Under the pieces are notes generated by a model. It was not told the origin of the DNA and searched no databases. It saw only the letters and a list, made by a program, of their open reading frames with translations. 64,000 nt of DNA, from positions 7,140,132 to 7,204,131 of the forward strand of contig NC_054875.1 of the NCBI RefSeq assembly GCF_018320785.1, given 5' to 3'. Both the position numbers and the translations under genes were made by a program. The DNA is from Cheilinus undulatus (Eukaryota > Chordata > Actinopteri > Labriformes > Labridae). This document shows, in pieces, positions 1-11,852 of this stretch (its first letter is position 1; the number at the start of each line of letters is the position of its first letter).

Positions 1-683
1 CTTGTAATTTGGGGGCATAAAAATAGAAAATCTTTAATCGCGGTTGGATTCTGACTTTGCTCAGGGCGCTGACTAACCACAGACTCGTACATGGTCCTCT
101 TACAAATCAAGAGCATGCGGCCCACGGTGGCCGCACAAGTCTTTAAGTGCTAAAATGAGAACATTAACACTGTTCTTCTGTTGGCAAACCACTTAACGCT
201 CCCTAACCTGGGGTGGATTACAGCCCAAGACTTTCTAAGCCCATCAGACGAGGGGAATCCCTGGAGGAAGTGTCACGCCAGGAAATTCATCAGGAGGAGA
301 ATTCATTTCAAGTTTAGGAAAAGAGGCTGACAAAATGTCTCTGTTTGTTTTACACTATTCAAACTGCTGGGCTTGAGATTAAGGAGTGACACTTTTGGGA
401 GGTTTCCTTTGGTGATGTTCTGCATCATTCATAGAGATGGATACTGCACAATTTACCTAAATAAAGATGCAGCTTAAACTTTTATATGACATGTATTAGA
501 TACCTGACTTTAGTATTGTAACAATAGCAAGTACAGTGTGCATTTTTGAAAACACATCTATCTACTGTTGTGAATGAAAGTGGCAAATCTTCTGATCTAC
601 TCTGAATGTAAAACTTGATCCATCGCCAGTAAGTGGTAAAAATCTCCTAATGAAGGCAGTAAAATACTTCTTGTAGACTAAAA
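1..683. other. Intergenic stretch, nothing recognised
   Basis: AT-rich single-copy-looking sequence. I see no ORF with coding character, no RNA gene and no clear repeat end. The short minus-strand ORF near 562-750 runs into the hAT-like end that starts at 684 and looks fortuitous. Confidence 0.5.
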
Positions 684-790
684 CAGCGGTTCTCAACCTT
701 TTCAGCCTGTGACCCCCAAAGTGATGGTGCAAGAGACCGGGGACCCCCACTGTACCTGAGGATGGTTGAACACATTTAAGGATAGTTATG
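684..790. mobile_element. hAT-like element end (fragment)
   Basis: The segment opens with CAGCGGTTCTCAACCTTTT and continues with GTGACCCCCAAAG, the layout of the common vertebrate hAT-type end CAGTGGTTCTCAACC. I found no matching opposite end or 8-bp duplication, so this is either a fragment or a copy with a decayed partner end. Confidence 0.45.
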
Positions 791-831
791 TGCAGTGGAG
801 TACACAGACTTTTTCAAGGGCAGGGGGCGAA

Positions 832-1299
832 AAGAAAAAAAAGGGCACATATAGCGTGTTCTCGCCACTGAAGAGGGCACTAAGTTTCGCATGTTTTTGA
901 GGGCACTTTAGACATTTTTATATGTTATACAAATTATATAGCCTTAAAACAGACTAAATAGACAGACCACTCAAGTTAGTTTGTAGTTAGGATCAGCATC
1001 CACAAGAACTGTGTGGATTCAATGCTGGACTGTGAAGAACACACAGAAATAAATAAATAAATCCCTAGGGGGTCCGGGGTCTTCCCCAGAACATTTTCAA
1101 TTAAGTAGATGCCATTTTCTGTATTCTAGTGGATTTTAACACCATACTAGCACCAGATAATCCAAACTGGTTCTGTGAGATATAGTTCTGGCTCAATATA
1201 GATCAAAAAGGGCCCAACATAAAAGTCATTGCAACAGTAATGTTTCATAGCATTTCTTGGTCCTAATGGTCTTCTGGAGTTTAGTGGGTTTTTTTCACC
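832..1299. other. Diverged relatives of the 31-bp minisatellite and unassigned sequence
   Basis: Two isolated segments near 832-905 contain AAGAGGGCACTAAG and GAGGGCACTTTAGAC. They resemble the tandem units that begin at 1300. The rest of the stretch shows no recognisable feature. Confidence 0.4.
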
Positions 1300-1455
1300 C
1301 AAGAGGGCACTTTAGCATGTGTTTTGGCTCCAAGAGGGCACTTTAGCATGTGTTTTGGCTCCAAGAGGGCACTTCAGCGTGCATTTTGCCTCCAAGAGGG
1401 CACTTTAACACACGTTTTGGCTCCCAAGAGGGCAATTTAGCGTGCCTTTGTCAAA
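1300..1455 (+). repeat. 31-bp minisatellite, about five units
   Basis: Five head-to-tail units begin CAAGAGGGCACTTTAGC and end GTTTTGGCTC. The first two are identical, the next two carry substitutions, and the last is diverged. The period is 31-32 bp. The 63-codon ORF across the array is a by-product of the repeat and not a gene. Confidence 0.85.
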
Positions 1456-1459
1456 AATT

Positions 1460-3235
1460 GGGCCACGAGGCGGGGCAAATTTTGCTTAAAAACAAAACAA
1501 ACAAAAAAAAAAAAAAAGGATTTTTAGAACAGAAATGTTGAACTACTTAAAAGAATAATCATTCTCAGCACTCAATACTTTACTGCAGCAATGCAGCGTG
1601 GCGTAGATTCTCTGTGGGGGTTTAGGTCAGGCCAGTTTGCTGGCCAATCAAGCATAGAGTCACCGTGGTCCTTAAACCATCATGGTAGTGTGTTCTATGC
1701 ATCCTGCCACCCCTGGGGTCCCTGCTTTCTACAGCTGAGAGGCAGAAGAGATACAGATATGTTGCATTTTGACAGATGGAGAAATATTATTTATTTAAAT
1801 GTAATATCATTACATTATTTTTGAAACAAATAAAGAATGCTCATTCATCAAATTTACCAAACACAGAGGAGATCAGCTAAAAGCTTGTGCTGCTCAACAT
1901 CATTTCTAAAGCACCCTAATCCTGCTCACTGGGATTTTCAGAGCTTTGGTTTAATATTAAACACATTTTAAAAGTCATAACTGAACTGACATCGCCAGAG
2001 CCAAGCCGCAAAGTGAGTCCACATTGAGTTGAAAATGTGCGTACGTGAGCGCAGACCTGGTGTGGGATTTGAGTGTATGCTCATGTCCACATTGATAAAT
2101 GCTGATCTTCGCATGGAAATGACCATGCACCCAAATTTCTGTTGTCTGTACATTTGATAAGAAAAGGTCAAAATAATTACACCTCAAGTTTTTTCTTTTC
2201 AAAGGGAAAGTCCAGTTCAGCATTCCATCTCATTGGTACAGAATGCTTTTATTCTGAAATTTTCCCAGTGCACTTATACAAAATCAAGTCATGTAGGGAG
2301 ATTTACTTTGGTAAAACTTATGAACCAAGACAGAGCTGTGACAGCAGGGAGGGCGTGTGCATGCCTAGTATGAAAGCTGTGATGGCTCTGCTCCAGGGAT
2401 ACAAGAAAAAGCAGCTTTTACATTGTAGAAGTAAATGCCAAACGTTGTTCCTGGAACTGGGTTCACCAGAACTACAAAAATGGCACAGCATGAAGTTTAA
2501 AGTGTTTATCAGGCATGCCCTTTCAGCAAGGGACGCATCAGTCTCTACTGATCAGCTGAGCTGCTAACATTTGCAGAACTAGCGTTAGTGTACCATACGC
2601 AATTTACTCGCCAATTTACCATCTTCCTCTTCCACTCATGCAGACAAAGTATAACAAAAGAAACTTCTTTAATCATATCCATGCACATTATAAAGATTAC
2701 TGGACTAAAAGCTAGGTCTGATTTTTATAATCTGATAATGGCTCTTAAAGGACATTACGCTGTTTACATGACTATTGGAATAATCAGGTAACTCCAGGAG
2801 GCAGATAATGATCACTTTGTTGGTTTGCATGTAAATCTGCTCATTGTTGAACCATCTGTTAAAGTTTGCAGCCTTTAAATGGCTCATTTATATTCTTATC
2901 TAATACAGCATGAAGTTTATTGAGTCACTAATGGTCCCATAAATATCCATTAAAGCAGGCAAAGCTTTAGACTATGGCTCACTTGTTATTAATGCTATCC
3001 TTATGACCTTTAATTCAGGATAAAGATGAGGCAATGTTTGCCAACCTTCTGTCCCAATATTGTCACTCCTGGTTCCAAAAGAAACAGGATGATTACTCAA
3101 AAAATCAAACATAAAACTTCTAAAAGACCCGTGTGTTTGGCATTAGAATAAGCTGATGTTAGCTTTAGCCTACGATGAAAAGCTTTCCCTGTAGAAAAGG
3201 AAGCTCAATCAATCTCTATTACTTGCTCTTTACAG
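1460..3235. other. Intergenic stretch without supported genes
   Basis: An A-rich run lies near 1493-1517 and the rest is AT-rich. Several ORFs of 60-141 codons occur, the longest on the plus strand near 2142-2567. They overlap one another, show no domain I recognise, and have no splice or promoter support. I regard them as chance ORFs. Confidence 0.45.
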
Positions 3236-3610
3236 GTGCTTCATTGAATCAATTCTCACTTTCAACAGAACAGCCTGGTTTGGAGCTGTGGAGAGACCTA
3301 CACCTACAGTAAACCCTCTCAACAGGATCATTAAACTGAAAATCATTGGAGCAGATCTGGAGCCCTGAGCAGAATCTACAACAGGAGGACTAAAAATAAA
3401 GGACCACAAATAGCCTCAGACACCTCAAACAGACTACATAACTAACATACTGTACACAGCTACTGTCAGGACGCAGAAACAACCTCTCCCTCTCAGTACA
3501 CGACGAGCCGTGGTTAGATCTGTGCAAATCTGGGTGTTAAAATGTCTTATTGCAAGACACTCAAGAAACGTTTGCTTGTCCCTTGTTGCATTCAAGCCTT
3601 AACGTGTGTT
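3236..3610 (+). pseudogene. LINE reverse-transcriptase C-terminal remnant (L2/CR1-like)
   Basis: The plus strand reads FIESILTFNRTAWFGAVE, then NPLNRIIKLKIIGADLEP followed by a stop. Further on comes a segment ending RRAVVRSVQIWVLK. This resembles the end of ORF2 of fish L2/CR1-type non-LTR elements, where a FIES(V/I)LTF..WFG block precedes a basic C-terminus. Internal stops show it is dead. The clade is inferred from motifs remembered for the family. Confidence 0.6.
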
Positions 3611-3619
3611 TTATGTCTT

Positions 3620-4235
3620 CAAATTAGAAGGATTGAGCCTTTACAGTGTATTATTACAGTTAAAGAATGAGGAATAAGGTATTGATGAACTGTGAGTCAT
3701 CATCGTAGATGCAGATACAAAAAAAATGCATTAAAGCTACCATATCTAAAATTTTTGCTGTGATGTCTGCATTAATTACAAAATGACTCACATGTTTGAT
3801 ATTTGTTTGATTACTTACATTACTTCATATATTCCAACAGTTTTTAAAGCAAGATAATGCATCAGTTTTCCATGAGCTGCCATGAGAGACGTCTGTTGTC
3901 ATGGAAACACTGGATGTTGTTGTGGATGTTGTAGTCAGTATAGAATGAATTTTGTGTCAGAAGGATTCAGTCAAAATTTCTTCAGTATCAAACAAAAATA
4001 AACCTTTTTAGAGCACAAAAATGTGATCCAAGCACTTCCCGTTTCTTCTCAGTGATCAGACTTTTGCTTTCTCTCCTCAGTTTTGCATTTGCGCTGCCTG
4101 ATTCTTAGTTTGCTTTTCTTGAGGTTTTGCTTGCAGCTCTGACACAAATGTCACATGTGGGCGGGCTTTTCTGGGGTGTATCTCGAATTCTGATTGGCCA
4201 ACAAGTTTTTGAGTTGTAGTCATTTACGATGTCAG
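3620..4235. other. Intergenic, no supported feature
   Basis: AT-rich sequence. The short minus-strand ORF that starts at 4350 has no recognisable domain. Confidence 0.4.
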
Positions 4236-5625
4236 TGCATGTGTGTTTGATCAGTAGCATTGGTGCTAGCATCCTGGCAAACAGATTTCTAACTTTGGAG
4301 CTGAAGTGTGTGAAGCTACACTGGGTATGATGTTGAAATTGTGTAACCATGCCACTTTTAACCTACTTTCACTGACTTTAGAGCCACTTTAACCCATGTT
4401 TGACACTTTTAATCCATCTTCACCCCTTTATCCCCGCTTTTAGAACATTTTCACCACTTTTTGCCACATTTAACCCAGTTGAGCAACTTTCCTAACCTTT
4501 GTTCGCGTTTTTTAAAATTTTCAACACATTCAACACCTGTTTTCCAAATATACTCCATTTGCAACAGTTTTTGCACTTTTGAACAATCTTCACAACTTTG
4601 TTAGCCACTTTTCGAAGATTTCACCACTTCTGCCACTTCAAAGCCATTTTATCCAGTTTTTTTCCACTTTTTAATTTTTGCCAAATATTTTGCCATTGAT
4701 TGCCACTTCTAACCCATTTTCACCACTTTTTATGCTAATTTTAACTAATTTCTGCATATTATTTCCACTTTTAATTCATTTTCATTTGCCACTTCCAGGC
4801 AGTGTTGAACCCATCTTCATATTTTTTTTTTTGCCATATTAAGAACATTTTTTGCCACTTTTTCCATTTTTAATTAATTTCATAACCACTCTTAGGCATT
4901 TTTTTACCCATCTTCATCATTTTTTTCCACACTTAGAAGATTTTTGCCACCTTTTTTTTAATCCATAGTTTATCTTTTTTGCCAGGTATTGCCACTCTAA
5001 TCCCATTTTTGCTATTTTTTGTGACTTTAACCCCCTCTTCTATGACTTTATTGCCACTTCTAACCCATTTCCACCACTTTTTGTACCAATTTAACCCATT
5101 CATACTACTTATTTGGTTTTCATGCCACCTTTAGGAACTTTTAACCTGTCCAAATAACTTTTTCCCTCATTTAGAACATTTTTGCCACTTTTTTCAACTT
5201 TTACTTAATTTTTTGGCCACTCTTAGACATTTTTGATCTATCTCGTTCATTTTTTCTACTTTACACACAGTATGACCACTTTTAACCCATTTTTCCCTAT
5301 TTATGCCACCTTTTTTTTGACATTTTTAATCCCTTTGGCCACGTATTGCCACTTTTAACCCCTTTCTGCAATTTTTTTGGTCACTTTTAACCCTTTTTTG
5401 TGACTTTTTGCCTCTTTAACCCCGTTTTTGCCACTTTGATGTCCCTCTTAACCTCTTAGTGCGACTGCTTTTGCAATACGTTACCCAGCTCAACTTTACA
5501 GTGGATCATTGATCTTACTGACCTACATGGGCCTCCCCATTTTGCAGGGCCCAGAGAGCCTTTCCCTTTACCCCCCCCCCTTATTGGTAGCCTTGACAGG
5601 GAGGGGACCAGGGGGCATTCTGACC
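4236..5625 (+). repeat. Composite dispersed repeat, copy 1 (module A, degenerate array, module B)
   Basis: Module A (about 4240-4340) contains CAGTAGCATTGGTGCTAGCA and a GAGCTGAAGTGTGTGAAGC block. About 1.1 kb of strongly degenerate tandem sequence follows, with variants of TTTTTGCCACTTTTAACCCATTTTCACC at a period near 25-35 bp. Module B (about 5485-5620) contains CTCAACTTTACAGTGGATCA and a CCTACATGGGCCTCCCC block, and ends in a C-run. Related copies with the same module order lie near 8955-9470, 53460-54440 (inverted) and 56990-57240. No open frame crosses it. Confidence 0.7.
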
Positions 5626-5629
5626 AAAC

Positions 5630-6483
5630 CAACTCAAGTGGTAGAGCAGTGGCTCTACTTCCAGATTCCTCTGGATACTCGAACTCCACGCCGTATCTTT
5701 AAGCAGAGCCCAGACTCTCTCTCTCTCTCTCAAGGAATCCCATTTGAAGCTGCGATTTTATTCTTTCGGTCATTACCCAGAGTTCATGACTCTAGGTGAG
5801 GGTTGGAACTCCTTCTGGCTCAGCTCCCTCTGCACCACAGTGAGACCCCCAGGTGAATTTGACATACTCTGCATTTAAATGAATGAAATTAAAAAAAAAA
5901 AAAAACAGGCAAATTTTAGCTTTTGTCAATTTCATGAGAACTTTTGTTTTACAGGCAGCTATTGAGGAACGTGATTTATTTGAGGGTTTGATCTTAATGT
6001 ATCTTTAAACACTAAAATCCTATCCCACAAAGTCTTGTGAATGTATTTCATAGTGTTTAATAATTCGTTGTCTATTTCCATGAGAATTGAATTAAATTGG
6101 CTGATGGCTCTTTCAAATGCATCAGTTTTCCTTCATTGGAATAACACTAGTCAGGATATCATAGTTGACATGTTGGTCTAGAATAAAATAAGACTGATTT
6201 GAGATGTTTTATGACACTAAATGTTGTAACGTGTGCATTTCCATGCTGTAGATTTCTTTATTTATGCCTCCGGTTTATTTGTCTGACAGTTGCTACTCCC
6301 CCTCACACACTCCCTCTCTCTCTCACACACACTTGCTGTCTGGTAACAGTGTAAGCTTGTCTGTGGGAGTTCTCCTGGGTACAGTACGCAGTCTGTGGGT
6401 TTGATCAGAGGTGTCCCACCTGGAGAGAGTCTGGGAGTAAAAACACGGCTTCAGACAGATTTAGAGCTCTTTCTGCTCCACAG
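5630..6483. other. Intergenic, CT-rich simple sequence
   Basis: Short CT dinucleotide runs occur near 5718-5733 and 6307-6325, with an A-run near 5892. No gene is supported. Confidence 0.4.
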
Positions 6484-6552
6484 GAATGAGCGAGTCTTGT
6501 TTGTGTTTTGTGGTGTTTGAATGGTTCTCTTTTTGGGGAGAGCCTCCCATTG
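6484..6552 (+). other. Candidate unassigned exon (speculative)
   Basis: A pyrimidine-rich tract ends in CTTTCTGCTCCACAG. It is followed by 69 bases with one open frame, which starts ATGAGCGAG and reads MSESCLCFVVFEWFSFWGEP, and then by the strong donor G|GTAAGT at 6553. Both splice signals fit an internal or first coding exon. I do not recognise the peptide and find no partner exon, so it may be chance or a decayed exon. Confidence 0.2.
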
Positions 6553-6559
6553 GTAAGTG

Positions 6560-7430
6560 GCTCCTGGAGTGTGAGGACGCATAATGATGCTGTATAATGT
6601 CAAAGAGAATTAACAAAGAAATGACAGGATCCACTCTTGTTTGAGTGTCATTTTAATTTTTATTCATTATTTTAACAGCCCAAAAATAAGTGTAAAATGC
6701 TTCCTGCATGCAACTTATCCTTTATATCCTGTAAAATGGGCATGATTACTGCAAGGTGCAAAGATTACAGAACAAAAAGGCGAGATTTACGTCTGAAATA
6801 ACATCACTGAAATCCTGTTTCCTCCCATCCTAAGGGTTATTACTCTTCCCCATTAGCTCTCTATTCTAAACTTTTGTTTCCTGTGATGTTAAGCTCTTAA
6901 TTTTTCTCCATGAAAATAGGCCACAGAGAAATGAGGGTCACATAAATGTGTCAGCGTGAGCGCTAACTTGAAAACACTGTAAATTGGAGCTCCAGGCATG
7001 TATATATATTTAAAGTAAATGTATTCTCTGGTTGGATGGAGCAGACATGTGTTCAGCAGCTGTCTGTGCTGAAAAAAATGCATGTCTTCTTCAAATATAG
7101 TTCAGGACCCAGAGTAAATCACAGTCTGGTAAAGCCCAGTATGAGTCAGATTAAATAAAGGAGGAATGACCTGACAACTAAATGTAAAACAGCTTCAGTA
7201 TAGAACACTCAGCTTGTGTTGGTTATTTCAACATGGACATAAACATGCAGTATGTAAACTCTGTGCTGCCAAGGGGCTCTCAATCCAGAAAAGAGAGCTC
7301 AACATCTTAAACCACATTCCTTTTCTCCATGGATTATTAGCCATAAAGTCAGAAAAATCCAAGGTAGGCTTACTTTGAGCTATCTGAGTGTCTAACAATA
7401 ACATATAATATAATTATACGCTCCTGTAAA
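6560..7430. other. Intergenic, no supported feature
   Basis: AT-rich sequence with no coding-like frame, RNA gene or repeat end that I can recognise. Confidence 0.4.
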
Positions 7431-7520
7431 ACCGTGGTTCTCCGCTTTGGGGTCGGGACCCCCTCGGGGGGATGCGAGACGCTTAGAGAGGGGTCACCAG
7501 ATGCCTTGAAAAAAAACTAT
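7431..7520. mobile_element. hAT-like element end, same family as 51499-51851
   Basis: The segment contains CGTGGTTCTCCGCTTTGGGG and then GGGACCCCCTCGGGG and GAGGGGTCACCAGA. This is the order of blocks seen at the left end of the intact element at 51499. The right end is not visible; the sequence runs into the Harbinger-like element at 7642. Confidence 0.5.
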
Positions 7521-7641
7521 GAATTTTCAAAATTATTCCAAACAGTATATTTTACCCATTTTTATGAAAATATATGCATTAAATAGTAAAATGTAAAATA
7601 TATTTTGGTGAGATTGATGCTGTGATCAAAATTATGTTTAA

Positions 7642-8288
7642 AGCCGGGTATATGCTGTGCAGTTTCAAGCCGACTGTACGTCAGTCGCAGAAGTCATACT
7701 GTGTGTCTTAATCGCTTACAACACACGACCATCGGGCATGATTTGTGTGCTCACACTGTACGAGTGAAGTTGGGACTGACTGTGACTGAAATCAGTTGAG
7801 CTTCACTTTTAAAAAAGTCTCACACACCGAGGGTGAAGTGTTTCCAGTCATATTCTCTTTCTCCCTCAATCCTACACACAGAAACAGCATCACCATCCGT
7901 GTCAGCTGCAGGTCTGCGGATAGGAATATTTCCTGCTTGTTTATCCTCTTTATCATAGCGGGGTGCATCAGAGAGTCATTCCAGCTGTTGTCATGGTAAT
8001 ATAGGACGTTGTCTGACAGTTTACTAAAGAAAAAATCGCTCAAAGTTGTTTATTCTGCTCACGGTTCTGCTGTCACTGTGAGGTGGCTGGAGTCGTAAGA
8101 CCAAAGTATCAAACATGCCAGAAATCCTCCCGACCAGTGGAGAGCAGCTTTTGGGGTTGTAGTCGGGCCATCATATCTCCCTGTATACAGCACAACAAAC
8201 GACACCCGATCCAACTGAAAGTTGGCTCGACTTCAAAGTGAGTTGTGCAAGTCAAAATTCATGGCTGAATCGAAATGTATGCCTGGCT
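7642..8288. mobile_element. PIF/Harbinger-like MITE
   Basis: The left end AGCCGGGTATATGC and the right end ATGCCTGGCT form imperfect terminal inverted repeats. Each is flanked by TAA (7639-7641 and 8289-8291), which fits the 3-bp TWA target duplication of PIF/Harbinger transposons. The 647-bp interior has no transposase. The assignment is by ends only. Confidence 0.6.
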
Positions 8289-8289
8289 T

Positions 8290-8950
8290 AAAAGAATCCA
8301 TAAAAGTAAGACTGAACACAGGCCTGCCTACAGATTTGGCTGGGCCCCTGACAAGCCCATAGATTGGCCCTCTCCAGTTGTGATTTACTGATAGTATTCA
8401 TGTTTTTTAACCAAGAGGCAACCTCTGGTCCTGAAAAATGAAGCCAATGCAGAAGTGCAAAAAAATTGCAGTACAGCGAGTGTCCACTTGAGGCTGGCTG
8501 CAGGAATACCTGAAGTCCCATCTGAACACCTGTTAAAAAGCCATTTTTTACACTAGAAATAAACTGGTTTACAGCCTGGTTCAAAATACCTGACATGTCT
8601 CATTGGCTAATGTCTTCATCCGTTCTCACTGTATGGGGGGTGAATTTTTTGTACCACAATGGTTTAGATTATATTGAGGAAAAACCTCACTGCAGACTAA
8701 TTGGTACGTCTCATTTGATTGACAGATAGCTCGACAGGCAGAAGCTACGTTTCTGACAACCAGAATTCTAGCTAGCTAGCTGACAGGAAGTCGAGCTCAG
8801 TGGGCGGCCGTGAGGTTGATCCAAAGTTCGGTTGAGACAGTGATTTCAATATGGAAGCCGTCGTGGATTGGCTTCAAGAGCTGTTTGAATCCGCCTATTA
8901 TAAGCAGAAGCCGACGTCACACAGGGTTTGTCCAGTTCTTTCTACAGTCC
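8290..8950. other. Intergenic, possible old repeats
   Basis: The stretch includes a CTAGCTAGCTAGCTGAC run near 8769-8784 and a segment reading ATGGAAGCCGTCGTGGATTG at 8851. The second resembles repeat-borne short ORFs seen in fish genomes, but I cannot place it. No gene is supported. Confidence 0.35.
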
Positions 8951-8954
8951 ATGT

Positions 8955-9475
8955 TTTTATCAGTAGCATTGGTGCAGACATCCTGGGTTACAGTTACCTA
9001 CCAGAGCTGAAAAGTGTGTCAAAATATTATTAGGTTCTAATGTTTCTGCCACTTTTTAATCCCATTTTACCACATTTTCTGCCCACTTCTTCCACTTTTA
9101 AGCCATTTTTGTCACTCCTAAACCCCGCCCACAATTTTATCTGCCTGTTTTGCCACTTCTAAACCAATCACAGCCACTTTCTGCCTATTGCTTCCTCTGT
9201 TGACCCATTCTTGCCACTAGTAACCCTTTTACACCTTTTGTTGCTTTTCACATGTGATGCCCACGTTCAGTTTAACCCATTTCTGCCACTTTCTAATCCA
9301 ATTTCTCCACCTTTTAAGCCACTTTTGCTGCTGTAAACCCCTCTGACCACTTTTTATGCCTGTTTTTTTCTACTTTTTAAAAAATCCTATTTCACCTCCT
9401 TTTCCTAACCTTTTTTTTTTTGCCATTTTTAACCCATTTTAACGCTGTTTTTGCACCGTATAACCACCACCACAG
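8955..9475 (+). repeat. Composite dispersed repeat, copy 2 (module A plus degenerate array)
   Basis: Module A (8958-9035) reads TCAGTAGCATTGGTGCAGAC and then AGCTGAAAAGTGTGTCAAA, parallel to 4250-4320. About 430 bp of degenerate TTTTGCCACTTTTAACCCATT sequence follows. Module B is missing. Confidence 0.65.
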
Positions 9476-9479
9476 GTTG

Positions 9480-10220
9480 TGAATCTCCAGACTGACTAAT
9501 CCCAGAGCAGAGGAGTGTCAGTGTAACTGAATAATGACCCCTTTAAAGAACAGCAGCTGCCTTTTATTCTATACATTGATTTGTGCTAAGGAGGTAAGTA
9601 GACGAGACAGACGGAACAAAAGAGAGGAGAGAGCTGCAGCACCGACGAGCAGTGAGACAGGAACTGTAACGGCACAATGAAAGACTGTTTGCTGTGTTTT
9701 CAGTCTGATGTTATGTTGAGGTTATTAGATGGAGCTTCTGTGTGGTCGTATCTGTGAGACGGCAGCGCTGCAGAGAAAGGAAGTGAAAATAGAGATGAAA
9801 CAACAATAAACAGAGATAAAGGAACATATTAAACACGCTCATTCAACTGTTTAAAACCCCCTCACTGCTCAGCACAGGATAAAGGAGAGTCTCATAATCT
9901 CAGAGGAGGAAGTCTTTGTCATAATATAACAGGATTTACTCCATCTTTAGATATAAAATAAACATGTCTGCGTGGTTTTATCACAAAATGTTAGCGTTAA
10001 ACAAGATTTATTTGGAGGAAGTTATTAGAAGAGGAAGAATTTGAACTTTATCATCATTACATGAGCCAGCACACCAAACTGCAGCCTCCCTGTGGTGAAA
10101 GATGATCAATATCTATCAGTAAATAATAAATCATCGAGAAAGGCAAATCAATAACAGATATAGATTCAATAGGATTAGTAATAGTTTAAAAACCTTCTTC
10201 TTGTGTTTTGCCTTTTAAGG
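9480..10220. other. Intergenic, no supported feature
   Basis: No coding-like frame or repeat ends recognised. Confidence 0.4.
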
Positions 10221-11139
10221 TACCTTACCGCTCAAAAGTTTAGGATCACTTGGAATTTTTCTTGTTTTCCATGGAAAAAGTGATGAAATTAGTCTGAATA
10301 GGAAACACAGCAGATGAACAGGACATGCATTTTAATGAAAAATGTTCTTTAAACTTTGCCTTCATAGAGAAAAAAACAGCTTTTGCAGCTGTGCAGACTT
10401 TAAGCATTCTGGCTATCAGTTTTTCAAGGTAAAGTGGTGAGATTTCCCTCCAGGCTTCCTGGAGAATCTCCTACAAGATGGATTGGCTTGATGGAGTCTT
10501 CCTACCATACGGTTAAGCTGCTCCTACAACAGCTCAATTATGGTTCAGATCTGAACACTGTGCTGGCTACTCCATTACAGTTTGAATTCTGACTGACTGC
10601 TAATTCTTTAAATATTTCATAGACATTTTGGAGGTGTGTTTTGGGTCATTATCCTGTTGTAGTCTGAAATTGGCCCAAGCAAGTGCTGTCCACAGGGAAT
10701 GGCATGGCATTGCAAAATCTTGTGATAGCTTTCCTTCCTCAAGGTCCCTTCCATTCTTTAGAAACCTCCTATTCCACCACCTCCAAAGCCCCCCCAGACC
10801 CTCACGCTGCCTCCACCTCTCTGACTGATGGTTTTAAACACTGTTCTTGCATCTTTTCATTTGTTCTGCATCTCACAAATGTTCTTCTATTTGATCCAAA
10901 AACCTCAAACTTGCACTCATCCGTGCACAACACCTTCTTCCGGTCTTTCAGTGTCCAGTCTTTTAAGTAGAGAGGGTTTTCAGCTGTGCAACATAATTAA
11001 CTTGGATTAGCAGCCATGCTAGGAGATTGATGCAGAGGACTGACAGTTGCTGATAACTGTTTGTGAACTGCATGAAATTTTTTTTCTTTGGAAAACAAAG
11101 AAATTTTCCAGTGATCCCAAACTTTTGAGCGGTAGTGTA
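10221..11139 (-). mobile_element. Tc1-like transposon with decayed transposase
   Basis: The ends are inverted repeats: ACCGCTCAAAAGTTTAGG on the left and CCCAAACTTTTGAGCGGT on the right, next to TA. On the minus strand, between about 10920 and 10620, transposase pieces can be read: TDECKFEVFGSNRRTFVR, then LKPSV and a G-rich stretch, and PKTHLQNV near the expected QxDNDPKHTS site of the DDE domain. Frameshifts and stops break the frame, so it is inactive. Its right end abuts the RecQ-like repeat. Confidence 0.85.
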
Positions 11140-11182
11140 TTTTTACCTTTATACCTTTTTACCTTTATAGATAAAGGTAACC

Positions 11183-11740
11183 TTGCGAAGCAGATGGATA
11201 CGTCCATTTCCGTGTTTCTCACTAGCGAATCCATCTCGCAAAGCTCCCATCTGAACCGTTTGGGCCCGGTTAGAAAGTGACAGGACCAATCAGTGACGAG
11301 GGGCAGTACTTTCAGGTGCAGCAGAGTCATGGCGTATGCAAGCAGCAACAAGAGGCCGGTGCTGTTATGGCAGACGACATTGGCGTGGATGCTGCTAAAG
11401 CGCCAGTTTTATCAGAACTTGATGACATTTCTGCGTTTAAAGAACAAAGAACAGCAGTGAGTTGTTTTCTTTTCAAAAAAGACAAAAGTTGTGTACTGAC
11501 ATGTCTACAGGCACCATGGTTTCCGTTATTCCTTGGTAGCTGTGCACACGCACCTCGGTCACAGATACTTCACGTGTTTTGTTGCTCTGATTGGCCCCGT
11601 AAAGATGTGACAGACAGAATGTTCAGCCAATCACATTGCAAGTTTTTTTCAAAGCCTCTGCCCTTTGTCAAACACTTAGTATTGAAGGTTTTCATGATGG
11701 ATGTGTGAAACAAATACATCTGGCATGTCAGGTTATGATA
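11183..11740 (+). repeat. RecQ-like first-exon repeat, copy A
   Basis: First of three copies of a dispersed repeat (the others are 45600-46110 and 47650-48245, both minus strand). It carries GACCAATCAG and, from ATG at 11367, a frame reading [20 protein letters not shown], then the block [14 protein letters not shown]. The order Q-motif-like EQR and a FL.KD block resembles the region just before the Walker A motif of RecQ-family helicases. The frame then leaves the family pattern, so no ATPase domain is present. Start and length are set by comparison with the other copies. Confidence 0.6.
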
Positions 11741-11751
11741 AAGGAGGACAT

Positions 11752-11852
11752 TGGATAGAATCAGGGACAGGGATGAGAGAGTGAGGGAGAGACATGCAGG
11801 AAAGGCGGACTTAAACCTGGACGTGACTTATCCACTAAGAGATCTGAGTGCC
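11752..11852 (-). mobile_element. tRNA-derived SINE fragment
   Basis: Read on the minus strand: CACTCAGATCTCTTAGTGGA, then CCAGGTTTAAGTCCG (a B-box-like segment), then CATGTCTCTCCCTCACTCTC. This body is shared with the SINEs at 14456 and 14725. The head is incomplete. Confidence 0.6.

Noticed and set aside
11277..11708. 143-codon ORF as an intact gene
   Set aside because: The frame is part of a dispersed repeat with two other copies in the window, and leaves the helicase-like pattern before any catalytic motif.
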